From NCBI GenBank assembly GCA_017983515.1, contig JAGOBF010000008.1, positions 1 through 64,000 on the forward strand: 64,000 nt of DNA, written 5' to 3'. Both the position numbers and the translations under genes were made by a program. This document shows positions 7,487 to 16,414 of the stretch, one piece after another; positions within the stretch are counted from its first letter, which is position 1; every line of letters starts with the position of its first letter. This stretch comes from Promineifilum sp. GTDB taxonomy: Bacteria > Chloroflexota > Anaerolineae > Promineifilales > Promineifilaceae. Under the pieces are notes generated by a model that did not search any database, was not told the origin of the DNA, and saw only the letters and a program-made list of their open reading frames with translations.

Positions 7487-8437
7487 TTACTGGGTTGTCC
7501 GCCAGGCTTCTTCGTGACGCTCGCCGCGCCCGCCCAGACGGCCGAGGGCCACATCGTTGATCGTCACGAACACGCCGATGGCGTTGCCGGTCACGATCTT
7601 GGCCTCATTCTGTGCCGTCCATTCATAGGTATCGTTGGTCTTGGCGATGCCACTGTAGACGACGCTGCCGTCTATGGTCACCTCGACCCACGTTCGCTCC
7701 AGGATGTCGAGCTTGAGCGATATTTCATCGAGCGTGGCCGGCAGGGGCGGCCGCGTGGGCGTGGGGGTGGAGGCCCCGCCGCCGGGATTGTTGCGGCTGG
7801 TGTCGATGATGGGCTGTTCGGTGCCGCCGACGAAGACGGTTGAGCCGGATGCGTCTTCCTCCGTCGGCTCTACGGTCAACGCCGGCGTGGCAGTGGCACC
7901 CGTGACGTCGGCCACCGCTGCCTGGACGGCCGACGTGAATTCCTGCACGACGTTCTCGCCGCCGTCGCGACCGAACAGGATGGGAATGAAGCGATTGGCT
8001 ATGAGGGCCAGGGCGATGACGAGGGCCACGATGATGACGATCTGCAACATGCTTCCGGAGCTGCCGCCGTTGCTGACGGCATCGAATCCCTTGCCGTTGA
8101 CTTCCAGGTTGACCGGATCGAAAAATGGTTGATCCTGTCGCTCGACCAACGGGTTATCGAGGGAAATCTCCTCATCGGCGCGCGGACCGGCCATCTGGAC
8201 GTCCTGCCCTTGCATGGCCAGATAGCGGTCGAGCAAGGGCTGTGGATCCAGCCCCAGGAAGCGGGCATAGTTGCGCAGAAACCCACGCGCGTGAACGGGC
8301 GTGGGCAGCGCACTATATTGTCCGTTTTCCAACGCCGTCAGATAACGGGTGTTGATCCGGATTTTTGCCTGAACGTCTTCGAGCGTCAGCCCCTTGTTCT
8401 CGCGGGCTTCGCGCAAAATGTGACCGATCTCGTCCAT
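7487..8437 (-). CDS. RodZ-like helix-turn-helix membrane protein (DUF4115)
   Basis: A 316-residue bitopic protein. Residues 1-75 form the HTH_25 domain (IGHILREARENKGLTLEDV, then YLTALENGQYSALP), and one transmembrane segment (LQIVIIVALVIALALIANRF) lies near residue 145. A Thr/Pro-rich linker (TPTPTRPPLP) precedes the C-terminal DUF4115 domain (LKLDILERTWVEVTIDGSVV). RodZ tethers MreB to the membrane and helps set rod shape, but remote RodZ-like proteins also occur without MreB, so the shape role is inferred. It sits between rplI and rimO on the same strand. Confidence 0.8.
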   Translation of the reverse strand: MDEIGHILREARENKGLTLEDVQAKIRINTRYLTALENGQYSALPTPVHARGFLRNYARFLGLDPQPLLDRYLAMQGQDVQMAGPRADEEISLDNPLVERQDQPFFDPVNLEVNGKGFDAVSNGGSSGSMLQIVIIVALVIALALIANRFIPILFGRDGGENVVQEFTSAVQAAVADVTGATATPALTVEPTEEDASGSTVFVGGTEQPIIDTSRNNPGGGASTPTPTRPPLPATLDEISLKLDILERTWVEVTIDGSVVYSGIAKTNDTYEWTAQNEAKIVTGNAIGVFVTINDVALGRLGGRGERHEEAWRTTQ

Positions 8438-8503
8438 GCGGGCGTCGATCGTTCCTTCCGGGCGGCCGATGGGCCGTCACCGGTCAGCGGCAGATGCCGC
8501 GAC

Positions 8504-9070
8504 TCAGGCCTCGGCCTCGGCCGACAACTCAGCGTCTTCGGATTCGAAGACTTCCTCCGCCTCGACAACCGGTTCGGCCTCATCGGTCTCGGCCGTCGCG
8601 GCGGCCACGGTTGTTCCCACCGGAGCGCCCTCTTGCAGGACGATCACGCGGAATTCGGGATGGTGGTCGGCGCTGAGGCGAACGGGAACCATGTGTTCGC
8701 CCACCTGGCGCAGCGTTTCCGTGCCAACCTTGCGGCGGTCGATCTCCGTGCCCAGCTCCTCGTTCAGCTTGTCGGCGATCTGCTGTGTGGTGATCGAGCC
8801 GAAGAGCTTGCCGTTGTCGCCGGCGCGAGCGGTGAAGGTCATGACGACAGCGCGGATTTTATCCGACAATACGTCATATTCGGCCCGCAGCTCGGCCCGA
8901 TGCGTTTCGGCGCGCTTGCGCCAAGCCTCGGCCTGTTTCAGTGCGCCGGGGTTGGCCTTGACGGCCATCCCCTTGGGCAGCAAAAAGTTACGGCCGTAGC
9001 CATCGGCCACGGTGTGAACCTCGCCGGCATAGCCCAAATTGTCGACGTCTTCTTTCAGCAATACTTTCAT
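8504..9070 (-). CDS. rplI: 50S ribosomal protein L9
   Basis: A 188-residue ribosomal protein L9, which bridges the L1 stalk region to neighbouring ribosomes. The N-terminal signature MKVLLKEDVDNLGYAGEV / VADGYGRNFLLPKGMA is clear, followed by the long connecting helix and the C-terminal domain (GKLFGSITTQQIADKLNEE). At 188 residues it exceeds the usual ~150 because of an acidic Glu/Ala-rich tail after residue 160 (VVEAEEVFESEDAEL). The ATG at 9070 follows AGGAG nine bases upstream; a start three codons earlier lacks that spacing. Confidence 0.95.
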   Translation of the reverse strand: MKVLLKEDVDNLGYAGEVHTVADGYGRNFLLPKGMAVKANPGALKQAEAWRKRAETHRAELRAEYDVLSDKIRAVVMTFTARAGDNGKLFGSITTQQIADKLNEELGTEIDRRKVGTETLRQVGEHMVPVRLSADHHPEFRVIVLQEGAPVGTTVAAATAETDEAEPVVEAEEVFESEDAELSAEAEA

Positions 9071-9398
9071 TGAAACCAACTCCTGAAATTGAGAATCGCA
9101 TACCAGGCGACGTCAGGCTACTGCTCGGCGGTCGCGGCTGCGGAAATTTCTTAAGGCAATAGATTATGGTAGCAAAAGCAGAGACGTTTGGCAAACGGTG
9201 TGAAAAGAGGACCGTATTTGTCTCATGCGAGTTTCAGAGAAATGCAGTTCGTCGTCATATTTTTCCATTTCGCTATTGCGTCCGGTTCTCTCTTCCATAC
9301 AATAGAGTTTGTTCGCGTGAATCCTGTAACGTGGTATCCCTCGCGAGCACGCTTATTAATGTCCTGAGACCGTACCGCAAGGCGGAGGAGATTGAGAG
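9071..9398. other. 328-base divergent intergenic region, rplI / PH-SHOCT gene
   Basis: This region must hold the promoters of rplI (minus) and the PH-SHOCT gene (plus). Its GC content is visibly lower than its surroundings. The minus strand has a weak candidate TTGCCA-17-TACCAT about 100 bases before rplI. No convincing structured RNA, repeat or small gene was seen; short frames here lack ribosome-binding sites. Confidence 0.4.
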
Positions 9399-10031
9399 AT
9401 GACCAGTGATAGCCCCACCGATCCGAATGCCTATAGCCATATTGCCCAGTTCATTACCGAAGACCAGGACCCCGAACAAGTGGCCAAGATCTATGAGAAG
9501 CTTAGCCAACTGCTGACCAAAGGCGAGGAGCCGCTTTACATCGCCGTGCAAAAGCCGATGGTGCTTGATCTGACGCCTGAGATCGTGGTCGTGACTAATC
9601 GTCGCTTTATGCATTACACGCCCGACCTGTTCGGCCGGGCGAAGTTCCTCGATTACATCTGGCGCGACATGCGCTCGGTCGCATTGGAGGAAAACGTCTG
9701 GCGGGCCACCCTCACGATCGACGTTCACGACGGCACCCAGATTCGCGTCGATAACCTGGTGAAGGAACAGGCGCGCCGGGTCTACGCCATCGCTCAGCAG
9801 ATGGAAGAAAACGTGCGCGAAGAGCTGCGCTTGCGCGAGATGGAGGAGAAGCGCGCCGCGGCCGGCGGCATCATTCTGGGCGGCCTGAGTTCCGGCTCTG
9901 GCGGGATGTCCGCGGCCCCCACCGATGAACCGTTGCAAGCACTCAGCAAACTGAAACAACTCAGGGACGCGGGCCTGATCACCCCCGAAGAATATGAAGC
10001 CAAGAAGAAAGATATTCTGGCCCGCCTCTGA
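9399..10031 (+). CDS. PH-like and SHOCT domain protein
   Basis: A 210-residue cytosolic protein. The middle (about residues 45-130, with TPEIVVVTNRRFMHYTPDLF and LDYIWRDMRSVALEENVW) resembles bacterial PH-like domains. A glycine-rich hinge follows. The last 35 residues are a SHOCT motif (LSKLKQLRDAGLITPEEYEAKKKDIL), a short oligomerisation helix pair found at the ends of many bacterial proteins. GGAGGAG precedes the ATG. It is monocistronic, ending at a strong terminator. Function is unknown. Confidence 0.75.
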   Translation: MTSDSPTDPNAYSHIAQFITEDQDPEQVAKIYEKLSQLLTKGEEPLYIAVQKPMVLDLTPEIVVVTNRRFMHYTPDLFGRAKFLDYIWRDMRSVALEENVWRATLTIDVHDGTQIRVDNLVKEQARRVYAIAQQMEENVREELRLREMEEKRAAAGGIILGGLSSGSGGMSAAPTDEPLQALSKLKQLRDAGLITPEEYEAKKKDILARL

Positions 10032-10060
10032 GCCACGAGACATATCAATCAGGCTAAAAC

Positions 10061-10098
10061 AAAAGGCCGGACATGCGTCCGGCCTTTTTTATTTTATT
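10061..10098 (+). terminator. Rho-independent terminator
   Basis: Perfect 12-base inverted repeat (AAAAGGCCGGAC, loop ATGC, GTCCGGCCTTTT) followed by more T residues, 30 bases after the PH-SHOCT gene stop. The A-tract on the other side means it can also serve the convergent Thr-rich protein gene. Confidence 0.9.
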
Positions 10099-10154
10099 AG
10101 CGACTACCTTTTCGAAAAAGGGCGCACTCCGCGAAATTCGCGGTTTCTTGCCGG

Positions 10155-11798
10155 TTAGATGCGCCGCAGGCGTCGCGCGCCAAATACGATCAGCAGCAGG
10201 GCCAACCCGACCAGCGCCAGGCTCCAATCAGCCAGGCCGGTTTGCGGCAGCGTCGTCGGCGGGGTGGTGGTCGCGGTGGGCGTGGCGGCAACGGTACCGG
10301 GGGCGGCCGTCGTAGACGTCGGGCCGGCGGTGCCCGCTGTGGCCGTTGGGGCAACAGTGCCGGTGACCGTCGGGGCGGTGGTGGACGTGGCGGTACTCGT
10401 GCCGGCGGTACTCGTGCCGGCATCAATCGTGCCGGTGACCGTCGGGGCGGCGGTGTTGGTTGCGCTGGGCGCGGCGGTGGGCGCTCCCGGATCGACAGTC
10501 GCTTCGGCCGTCGACGTTTGGGTGGCGGTCAGAGCCGGAAGGGCCGTCGCGGTGGCGGATGCATCGGGCGAAATCGTGGCCGACTCCGTGGCCGTAGCCG
10601 TAGCCGTGGCCACGGGTGGAGTGGTCGTCGTCGCTGTGGGTTGTGGGGTGGCCGTCGCTGTGGCCAGCGCGGTGGCTGTCGCCGTGGGCGGCGTGGTGGC
10701 CGTGGCCGTGGCGGGCTGAGTTTCGGTGGGCGGCGGTGTGGTGGTTGGCGTGCCGGGCAAGCTGGGCGTCGCGCCGCCGACGGGCGTTTCCGTCACGCCG
10801 CCGATGGGGGTTGCCTGTTGGCCCGTTCCTCCGCCGCCGGTATCGGCCGGCGTGACCGTGATGGCCGATGGATAAGCCAGTACGGCGGTCGCCGCGGCCG
10901 GCCCCAGCGGCGGGTAGCCCGTCGCCGGCGACGTCGCGGTCGAGGCATTGGGCTGTTCGCCACCCGTGCCGGCAGCTGACGTGGCCGCGGTCTCCGGCGT
11001 CGCCGATGCGCCGGCTAGGGTCGGCTCCATCGTGATGCCGAGGATGACCACGGTGACGTCCGGCGTTTCGCCCGGCGTGGAAGTCGCGGCGGGAATGGCG
11101 GTCACTGTCGAGGCGGCCGCGGTAGCTGGTGAGTCGCTGCCTGTCGTCGACGGTGTGGAGGAGCCGGCCGGCGCTTCGGCTGTGGCCTCGGCTGTGCTCG
11201 CCGGCGAACTCGTCGCGTCGTCCCCCGCTGGAGCCGTGGCCTGCGCTGTTTCGCCGGCGGCCGCGCTGGTCGCCTCGGTTGTTTCAGTGGGGTCGGCAGG
11301 CAGGGCGGGCGTCGCCCCGCCGGCGGCTTCGGTGACGGCGGCCACCTGTGTTGGGTCGGCGGCAAGGGTTGCCTCGGCGGCCAACGTGGGGTCGGCGGCG
11401 ATAACGATCAGCCGATCGGCCGTCGCCGTCGCCTCGTCGGCGGACAGGTCGCCGGGTAGGGCCGAACCGCTTTCGGTTGCACCTTCGCTCGCGGCCGCAT
11501 CCACCGCTGCCTGTTCCTCGGCGGCCAATGCCGCCAGTTCCTGCGACTCAATCGTCATGGTGACGGCGGCATTGGTGGCCAGAATAACGGCGTTCTGGGT
11601 CTCGATGGCGGCGATTTGCGCCACGTTATCCCCGGCGCGATTCATCAGCAGGAAACCCACACTGACCAGAGACAGGAGCAAGAGCGTGCCCGTCAGGAGC
11701 GAGGCCAGGATTAGAAACGTTCGATTGTTGGCACCCTCGACCGGCGGGGTCCCGTTCGCCCCGTTGCCGTTGACGATAAACTCATCTTCCGCACCCAT
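10155..11798 (-). CDS. Thr/Ala/Pro-rich surface protein with LPQTG-type C-terminus
   Basis: A 547-residue low-complexity envelope protein. A short cytosolic N-terminus (MGAEDEFIVNGNGANGTPPV) precedes a transmembrane segment (FLILASLLTGTLLLLSLVSV). About 430 residues rich in Thr, Ala, Ser and Pro then form an extended, probably glycosylated stalk. It ends TTLPQTGLADWSLALVGLAL and then an Arg-rich tail, which is the layout of a sortase sorting signal (LPxTG, hydrophobic stretch, positive tail). Sortase anchoring is unusual for this lineage and no sortase gene is in the window. AGGAGAG four bases before the ATG fixes the start at 11798 rather than 11882. Confidence 0.7.
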   Translation of the reverse strand: MGAEDEFIVNGNGANGTPPVEGANNRTFLILASLLTGTLLLLSLVSVGFLLMNRAGDNVAQIAAIETQNAVILATNAAVTMTIESQELAALAAEEQAAVDAAASEGATESGSALPGDLSADEATATADRLIVIAADPTLAAEATLAADPTQVAAVTEAAGGATPALPADPTETTEATSAAAGETAQATAPAGDDATSSPASTAEATAEAPAGSSTPSTTGSDSPATAAASTVTAIPAATSTPGETPDVTVVILGITMEPTLAGASATPETAATSAAGTGGEQPNASTATSPATGYPPLGPAAATAVLAYPSAITVTPADTGGGGTGQQATPIGGVTETPVGGATPSLPGTPTTTPPPTETQPATATATTPPTATATALATATATPQPTATTTTPPVATATATATESATISPDASATATALPALTATQTSTAEATVDPGAPTAAPSATNTAAPTVTGTIDAGTSTAGTSTATSTTAPTVTGTVAPTATAGTAGPTSTTAAPGTVAATPTATTTPPTTLPQTGLADWSLALVGLALLLIVFGARRLRRI

Positions 11799-11946
11799 GA
11801 TTCTCTCCTGTTCGCTCACCGGCGCTCCAACGGGCGGCCGGCTGCTCATTGGCCCATATTTCTGTCTTGCCAGACCCATCAACTTGACGTAACATTATGA
11901 ACGCGGTCAGTATAACATGTTTGACAAGGGGTGTAAAGCGAACAAT

Positions 11947-12852
11947 ATGCGCGTCAAGGTCATCATCAATTCGCGTTCGGGCGCCGGACGGGGGCGCGAG
12001 CAGACCGACATCATCCGCGCCCTGGGCCAACGTCATGGCGATATGGACATCTTCATGACCCATAGACCGCGCCATGCCACCGAGCTGGCGGCGGCGGCGG
12101 CCGACGAGGGCTATGACATGGTGGCCGCGGCCGGGGGCGACGGTACGGTGCACGAAGTCGTTAACGGCCTGATGCGCGGCGACCAGGCCATGCTACCGAT
12201 GGGTATTATTCCTATCGGGTCGGGCAACGATCTGGCCTTTGGACTGGGCTTCAAGGAAAAGGCCGAAGATGCCGTTCAGCGCATGTTCACCGGCACGCCC
12301 CGGCCGATCGATCTGGCTCGCGTCACCGATGACCGGGGCAAATCGGAAGTCTTCGCCAACAATTTCGGCAGCGGCTTCGACGCTATTGTCGTCATGCGCA
12401 CCGAAACCATTACCCGGCTGCACGGGTTTCCCATGTATTTGACGGCCGTCTTGCAGACCATCCTCTTCTACCACAACGCGCTCTATTTTGAGATAAGTTT
12501 CGACGGCCAATCCGTTAACCAACGCTCCCTCTTTCTATATTGCGGGCTGGGGCCGCGCGGCGGCGGCGGCTTTTTGCTGACCCCTGACGCGCGCTGGGAC
12601 GACGGCCTGATCGATTCCTTGCTTGTGAACGCCATCGGCCGCCTGACCATGCTCAAGATGCTCAGCAGTGGCATGAAAGGCACGCACGTGACGTCGCCCC
12701 ACGTGTCGCTGCGCAAGAACAGAGAAATCGTCGTCAAATCCTCTTCGCCTATGCCCATCCAGCTCGACGGCGAGATGTTCGCCTACCCGCGCGACAACGT
12801 TCGCCAGGTCGTCATCACCAGCCTGCCGGCGGCCGTGCAGGTGATGGTCTGA
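11947..12852 (+). CDS. Diacylglycerol kinase-family lipid kinase (YegS/BmrU-like)
   Basis: A 301-residue lipid kinase of the diacylglycerol/sphingosine kinase fold. Motifs are VIINSRSGAGRG at the start, the nucleotide-binding AAAGGDGTVHEVVNGLM, and PMGIIPIGSGNDLAFGLG; the C-terminal half (GPRGGGGFLLTPDARWDDG, MPIQLDGEMF) forms the beta-sandwich. It phosphorylates a membrane lipid, probably diacylglycerol, returning it to phospholipid synthesis. The ATG at 11947 begins the conserved MRVKVIIN strand; the upstream ATG at 11917 sits three bases after a TATAAC box and is probably not transcribed. Confidence 0.88.
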   Translation: MRVKVIINSRSGAGRGREQTDIIRALGQRHGDMDIFMTHRPRHATELAAAAADEGYDMVAAAGGDGTVHEVVNGLMRGDQAMLPMGIIPIGSGNDLAFGLGFKEKAEDAVQRMFTGTPRPIDLARVTDDRGKSEVFANNFGSGFDAIVVMRTETITRLHGFPMYLTAVLQTILFYHNALYFEISFDGQSVNQRSLFLYCGLGPRGGGGFLLTPDARWDDGLIDSLLVNAIGRLTMLKMLSSGMKGTHVTSPHVSLRKNREIVVKSSSPMPIQLDGEMFAYPRDNVRQVVITSLPAAVQVMV

Positions 12853-12874
12853 TAGTTGGAAGTACGTCAAGCCT

Positions 12875-14539
12875 ATGCGCACTCTGGAACAGGCTCTGCT
12901 GGATCACGAACTCATCGTCCTGCGCGTTATCGGCGAATGGCTCGGCCTGGACCTGACCGGCACGGACAAGGGGGCGGCTGTCGAGCAACTGGCCCACGCG
13001 TTGACCCAGATCGATCTGCTCAACGAGATGGAGTATCTGGAGCCGGAAGAGACGGCGGCGCTGACGGATCTGGTTCGTCAGGGCGGCCGCGCGCCGGTAG
13101 GCGTCTTCGCCCGCGATCACGGCGAGGTACGCCTGATGGGGCCGGGCAAGATGGAGCGCGAAGAACCGTGGCTCGATCCGGCCAATCCGGCCGAGTCTCT
13201 GTGGTATCGCGGCTTTCTCTATCGGGGATTCGACCAGTCGGACGAGGGCACGCTGGAGTTCTATTACATTCCCCAGGAGCTGCTCAACCGGCTGAGCCCG
13301 CCCGCCGCCGCGCGGCGCGATGACCCCGACCCGGCCGGCGACGTGGCGCTCCATCCCATTGATCCGCCGGACAAAACGCGTCCGCCCCTCACTGACGCCG
13401 TGGACGATCTGACGACCTTGCTGGCGCTGGCCCAACGCACCGGCCTGCGCCCCGACCGGCTGCCCGATCTTGACGGGCTGCTGGTCGATCCGCGGCGCGA
13501 CCGGCGCTCGCTGCTGTTGACCTTAGCCACAGAGATGTCGCTGTTGCGTCACACCGACGATATTCTGCGGCCGACGCGGGCGGCCATCGACTGGCTGCAA
13601 CAGAGCCGCGAGGCGCAGCTGCGCGTGCTGGTCGACGCCTGGAGCCGCAGCGTCTGGAACGAACTGCGACACACGCCGGGCCTGATCACCGAGGGCGAAA
13701 GCCGGCAAAATGATCCTTTGCCGGCCCGCACGGCGCTGATGGACATGCTGCCGACCGACGAACAATGGTACCGCCTGGCCGACGTAGTGGGCGTCATCCG
13801 CCAGCAAGATCCCGATTTCCAGCGGCCGGACGGTAATTATGAGACGTGGTACATCCGCGACGCCGAAACCGACGACTATCTGAACGGCTTCGATAACTGG
13901 GAGCGCGTGGAGGGCCGCCTGCTGCGCTATCTGGTGCAGGGGCCGCTCTACTGGTTGGGCATGGTGGAACTGTCGGCTAACGGGGCCGGCGCCGACAGCG
14001 CCTATCGACTGACGTCGCGCGCGCTGGCCTGGCTGGGCGACGAGCCGCCGGCGGCCGATGAGATACGCGTGCCGCTGGTGGTCCAGCCGGACGGCTTCCT
14101 ACTGGTGCCCTACAACGCCAGCCGCTACGAGCGCTTTCAGGCGGCGCGTATCGCCGACCCGGAGCCGCTAACGCCGGGCAAGCCCTATCGCTACCGTATC
14201 GTCCCCTCGTCGCTGGCCGAAGCCCAAAGTCAGGGGATTTCTCCCGACCGCATGATGCAGTTTCTGGAGAGCGCCGGTGGTCGCCCCGTGCCGGCCGGCA
14301 TCCGGCGCGGCATCATCCGCTGGGCGGAAAAAGGCATTGAAGGGCGACTGCAAGCGGTGGTTGTGTTGCGCGTCGGCAACGAAGATATTCTGGAGACGCT
14401 GCGCGCCAATCCCAAAACGCGCGATTACATCACCGAAGCGCTGGGCGATCTGGCCGTCGTCATTCGCCGGGAGGAGTGGGAGCAGTTCCGGCAAGCGGTG
14501 GCGCAACTGGGATTGCTGCTGGACGTGGAGGGGTTGTAA
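12875..14539 (+). CDS. XPB/Ssl2 helicase N-terminal-like domain protein
   Basis: A 554-residue soluble protein without walker motifs. The C-terminal 170 residues (VPLVVQPDGFLLVPYNASRY, PDRMMQFLESAGGRPVP, LQAVVVLRVGNEDIL) resemble the helicase-associated domain found N-terminal in XPB/Ssl2 helicases and in helicase-free bacterial proteins. The N-terminal 500 bases encode helical repeats that may bind DNA or protein. No nuclease or ATPase partner is adjacent; it follows the lipid kinase by 22 bases and is probably co-transcribed. The assignment rests on the C-terminal pattern and is tentative. Confidence 0.5.
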   Translation: MRTLEQALLDHELIVLRVIGEWLGLDLTGTDKGAAVEQLAHALTQIDLLNEMEYLEPEETAALTDLVRQGGRAPVGVFARDHGEVRLMGPGKMEREEPWLDPANPAESLWYRGFLYRGFDQSDEGTLEFYYIPQELLNRLSPPAAARRDDPDPAGDVALHPIDPPDKTRPPLTDAVDDLTTLLALAQRTGLRPDRLPDLDGLLVDPRRDRRSLLLTLATEMSLLRHTDDILRPTRAAIDWLQQSREAQLRVLVDAWSRSVWNELRHTPGLITEGESRQNDPLPARTALMDMLPTDEQWYRLADVVGVIRQQDPDFQRPDGNYETWYIRDAETDDYLNGFDNWERVEGRLLRYLVQGPLYWLGMVELSANGAGADSAYRLTSRALAWLGDEPPAADEIRVPLVVQPDGFLLVPYNASRYERFQAARIADPEPLTPGKPYRYRIVPSSLAEAQSQGISPDRMMQFLESAGGRPVPAGIRRGIIRWAEKGIEGRLQAVVVLRVGNEDILETLRANPKTRDYITEALGDLAVVIRREEWEQFRQAVAQLGLLLDVEGL

Positions 14540-14553
14540 GAAGGGGTCAGGGA

Positions 14554-15321
14554 TCAGGCTGCGGCCAGTAGGATAAGCCTGTCGCTGTCCTCGCGGAAAG
14601 GGGAGCCGTCGTAGTCGCCGGACAGAGCCGTCAATCGGTAGCCGGTCAGCGTCAGCAATAAATCGTATTGGTGGGGATAGAGATAGTGGTAGCGCAGGCG
14701 TGCCTTTAATGTCTCCTCGTCGTCGCCCCAGGCAGCGCCCGTCGTCTCGTAGATCCAGGTGACGTCCACCACCTGTTCGCCCGGCAGCGCCTCGTAAGCT
14801 GTATACTGGCGAATCGTCTCGCCGTGGAGCTTGTCCTCCAGCACGTCCTCCAGCACGAAGTCGGGATCGTCGGCGGCACTTGAGAGGAGGATGGGATTGG
14901 CGACGTCGATCAGCAGCCGGCCGCCCTGGCGCAGCGCGGGCCGCAAACGCTTCAGGACCGTGCCGGCGGCGGCCTCATCCAGGTGCATAAACGTGTTATA
15001 GCCAAACACGATGAGGCCGTATGGATCTTCTGGCAGCAGGGGCAACGACTTGATGTCGCCCGCGAGCAGACGGACACGGGCGCGCACCTCGGGCGCTTCG
15101 GCCGCCAGCCGAATCTCGGCCTGGGCCAACATCTCCGGCGACGAATCGATTCCGGTGACGGTGTAGCCCGCCCGCGCCAGCGGGACGAGCAATCGCCCGC
15201 TGCCGCAGCCGATTTCCAGCACCGGCCCGGTGACTTCGGCGGCCAGCTTGAGGAGAAAGGGAATGTCTTCGACCAGGCGATCGTGGCTCAAATCGTAATA
15301 ACGAGCGATATGTTCGTACAT
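14554..15321 (-). CDS. Class I SAM-dependent methyltransferase
   Basis: A 255-residue class I methyltransferase. Motif I (PVLEIGCGSGRLLVPLA), the acidic strand-2 end (VTGIDSSPEML) and motif IV (PYGLIVFGYNTFMHL) are clear; the second half resembles the SAM methyltransferases annotated for small or unknown substrates. The ATG at 15321 lies two bases after the enoyl-CoA hydratase stop, so the genes are co-transcribed; longer in-frame extensions run into that gene. Substrate unknown. Confidence 0.82.
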   Translation of the reverse strand: MYEHIARYYDLSHDRLVEDIPFLLKLAAEVTGPVLEIGCGSGRLLVPLARAGYTVTGIDSSPEMLAQAEIRLAAEAPEVRARVRLLAGDIKSLPLLPEDPYGLIVFGYNTFMHLDEAAAGTVLKRLRPALRQGGRLLIDVANPILLSSAADDPDFVLEDVLEDKLHGETIRQYTAYEALPGEQVVDVTWIYETTGAAWGDDEETLKARLRYHYLYPHQYDLLLTLTGYRLTALSGDYDGSPFREDSDRLILLAAA

Positions 15322-15323
15322 GG

Positions 15324-16109
15324 CTAGCGGTCGCGGTTGAATATCGGCGGCCTTTTCTCGGCGAAAGCATTCATCGCCTCGACGTGGTCGGCCGAAGGCC
15401 ACAGGTTGATAAATAGTTGTGCTTCCAGCCGGTTGGCGTCGGCCGGCGACAAGTGGGCGGCGGCGTGGACGAGTGACTTGGTAGCCGCCAGGGCGCGCCG
15501 GGGCAGCCACAGCAGCTCTTCGGCCCAGGTGTAGGCCGCCTTTAGGGCGTCGGTGCCGGGCGGGGCGATACGGTGGATCAGGCCCAAGGCCTGTGCTTCG
15601 GCGGCGTCAAAGGTGCGGCCGGTCAGCAGGAGTTCCATGGCCCGGCTCTGGCCGAGGAGCGCCACCAGGCGCGAGGTGCCGCCCCAGCCCGATGTCAGGC
15701 CGTTGTGCACCTGCCGGAACGAGAAGCGCGCGCCGGCCGCGGCCAGCCGCAAGTCGCAGGCGGTCAGGATTTCGCAGCCGCCGCCGACGGCGTCGCCCTC
15801 GACGGCGGCGATGACCGGGAATGGCAAATCGATCAGCGCGGCCAGCGCGGCGCTCATCAGGCGGTTCAGTCGCTCCCCGGCGGCCGCCTCCGGATGGGCA
15901 GCCAGCTCCTTCAGATCGCCGCCGGACACAAACGCGCCGTCCGCGCCGGTGATAATCAGGGCGCGAATGGTGTCATCGCGACCGGCCGTGGCTACCGCGG
16001 CGGCAAAGGCATCCTGCGCGGCCCAGCTCAGCGCGTTGCGGGACGCGGGGCGATTGACCCGCAGCAGGGCTACACCGGCGTTGACCTCAAATTCAACCCC
16101 TTTGTTCAT
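15324..16109 (-). CDS. Enoyl-CoA hydratase/isomerase family protein
   Basis: A 261-residue crotonase-fold protein acting on acyl-CoA thioesters. NRPASRNALSW and the oxyanion-hole strands GADGAFVSGGDLKELA and VIAAVEGDAVGGGCEI are typical. At the second catalytic glutamate region it reads RQVHNGLTSGWGGTSRL, where hydratases usually have an E in LGxxPGxGGTQRL; the substitution suggests an isomerase or another crotonase activity. The start at 16109 (MNKGVEFEVNAGV) matches the family; the longer frame adds residues with no homology. It is followed by a coupled methyltransferase. Confidence 0.82.
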   Translation of the reverse strand: MNKGVEFEVNAGVALLRVNRPASRNALSWAAQDAFAAAVATAGRDDTIRALIITGADGAFVSGGDLKELAAHPEAAAGERLNRLMSAALAALIDLPFPVIAAVEGDAVGGGCEILTACDLRLAAAGARFSFRQVHNGLTSGWGGTSRLVALLGQSRAMELLLTGRTFDAAEAQALGLIHRIAPPGTDALKAAYTWAEELLWLPRRALAATKSLVHAAAHLSPADANRLEAQLFINLWPSADHVEAMNAFAEKRPPIFNRDR

Positions 16110-16414
16110 AGCTCGTACGATAGCAGAATTCAGGCGGGAGCGCACCCGCGTTTAGGCCCGGCTGTGAGGTTTTGAGTGATGTCCTTGTCGCGCCGGTTTC
16201 TTAAGCGGCTGCGCGATCGAGATTTTCTAACCAGCCCAGCCTGCCGCCGGATAGGAATCCGGCCTTACGTTACTTGTCGATCAACTACTGGAAAGCGCTG
16301 CCGGCCGGTTATTGCCTTAAGGTCGATCGTAACCGGTGACGGCTAATCTAATGGAGAAGTACGGTCGAACAAGCCCTGCTGCCCGGGGCGCGACCCTCCA
16401 GGATTATTTATTTT
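16110..16414. other. 305-base divergent intergenic region
   Basis: Separates the enoyl-CoA hydratase gene (minus) from the response-regulator gene (plus). It contains scattered GC-rich short inverted repeats (for example GCCGGCCGG) but no clear -10/-35 pair or riboswitch fold that I could recognise. No supported coding frame was found. Confidence 0.35.

Noticed and set aside
10159..11892. Long plus-strand frames opposite the Thr-rich LPQTG protein gene.
   Set aside because: They are antisense shadows of a low-complexity, GC-rich gene and have no ribosome site or domain.
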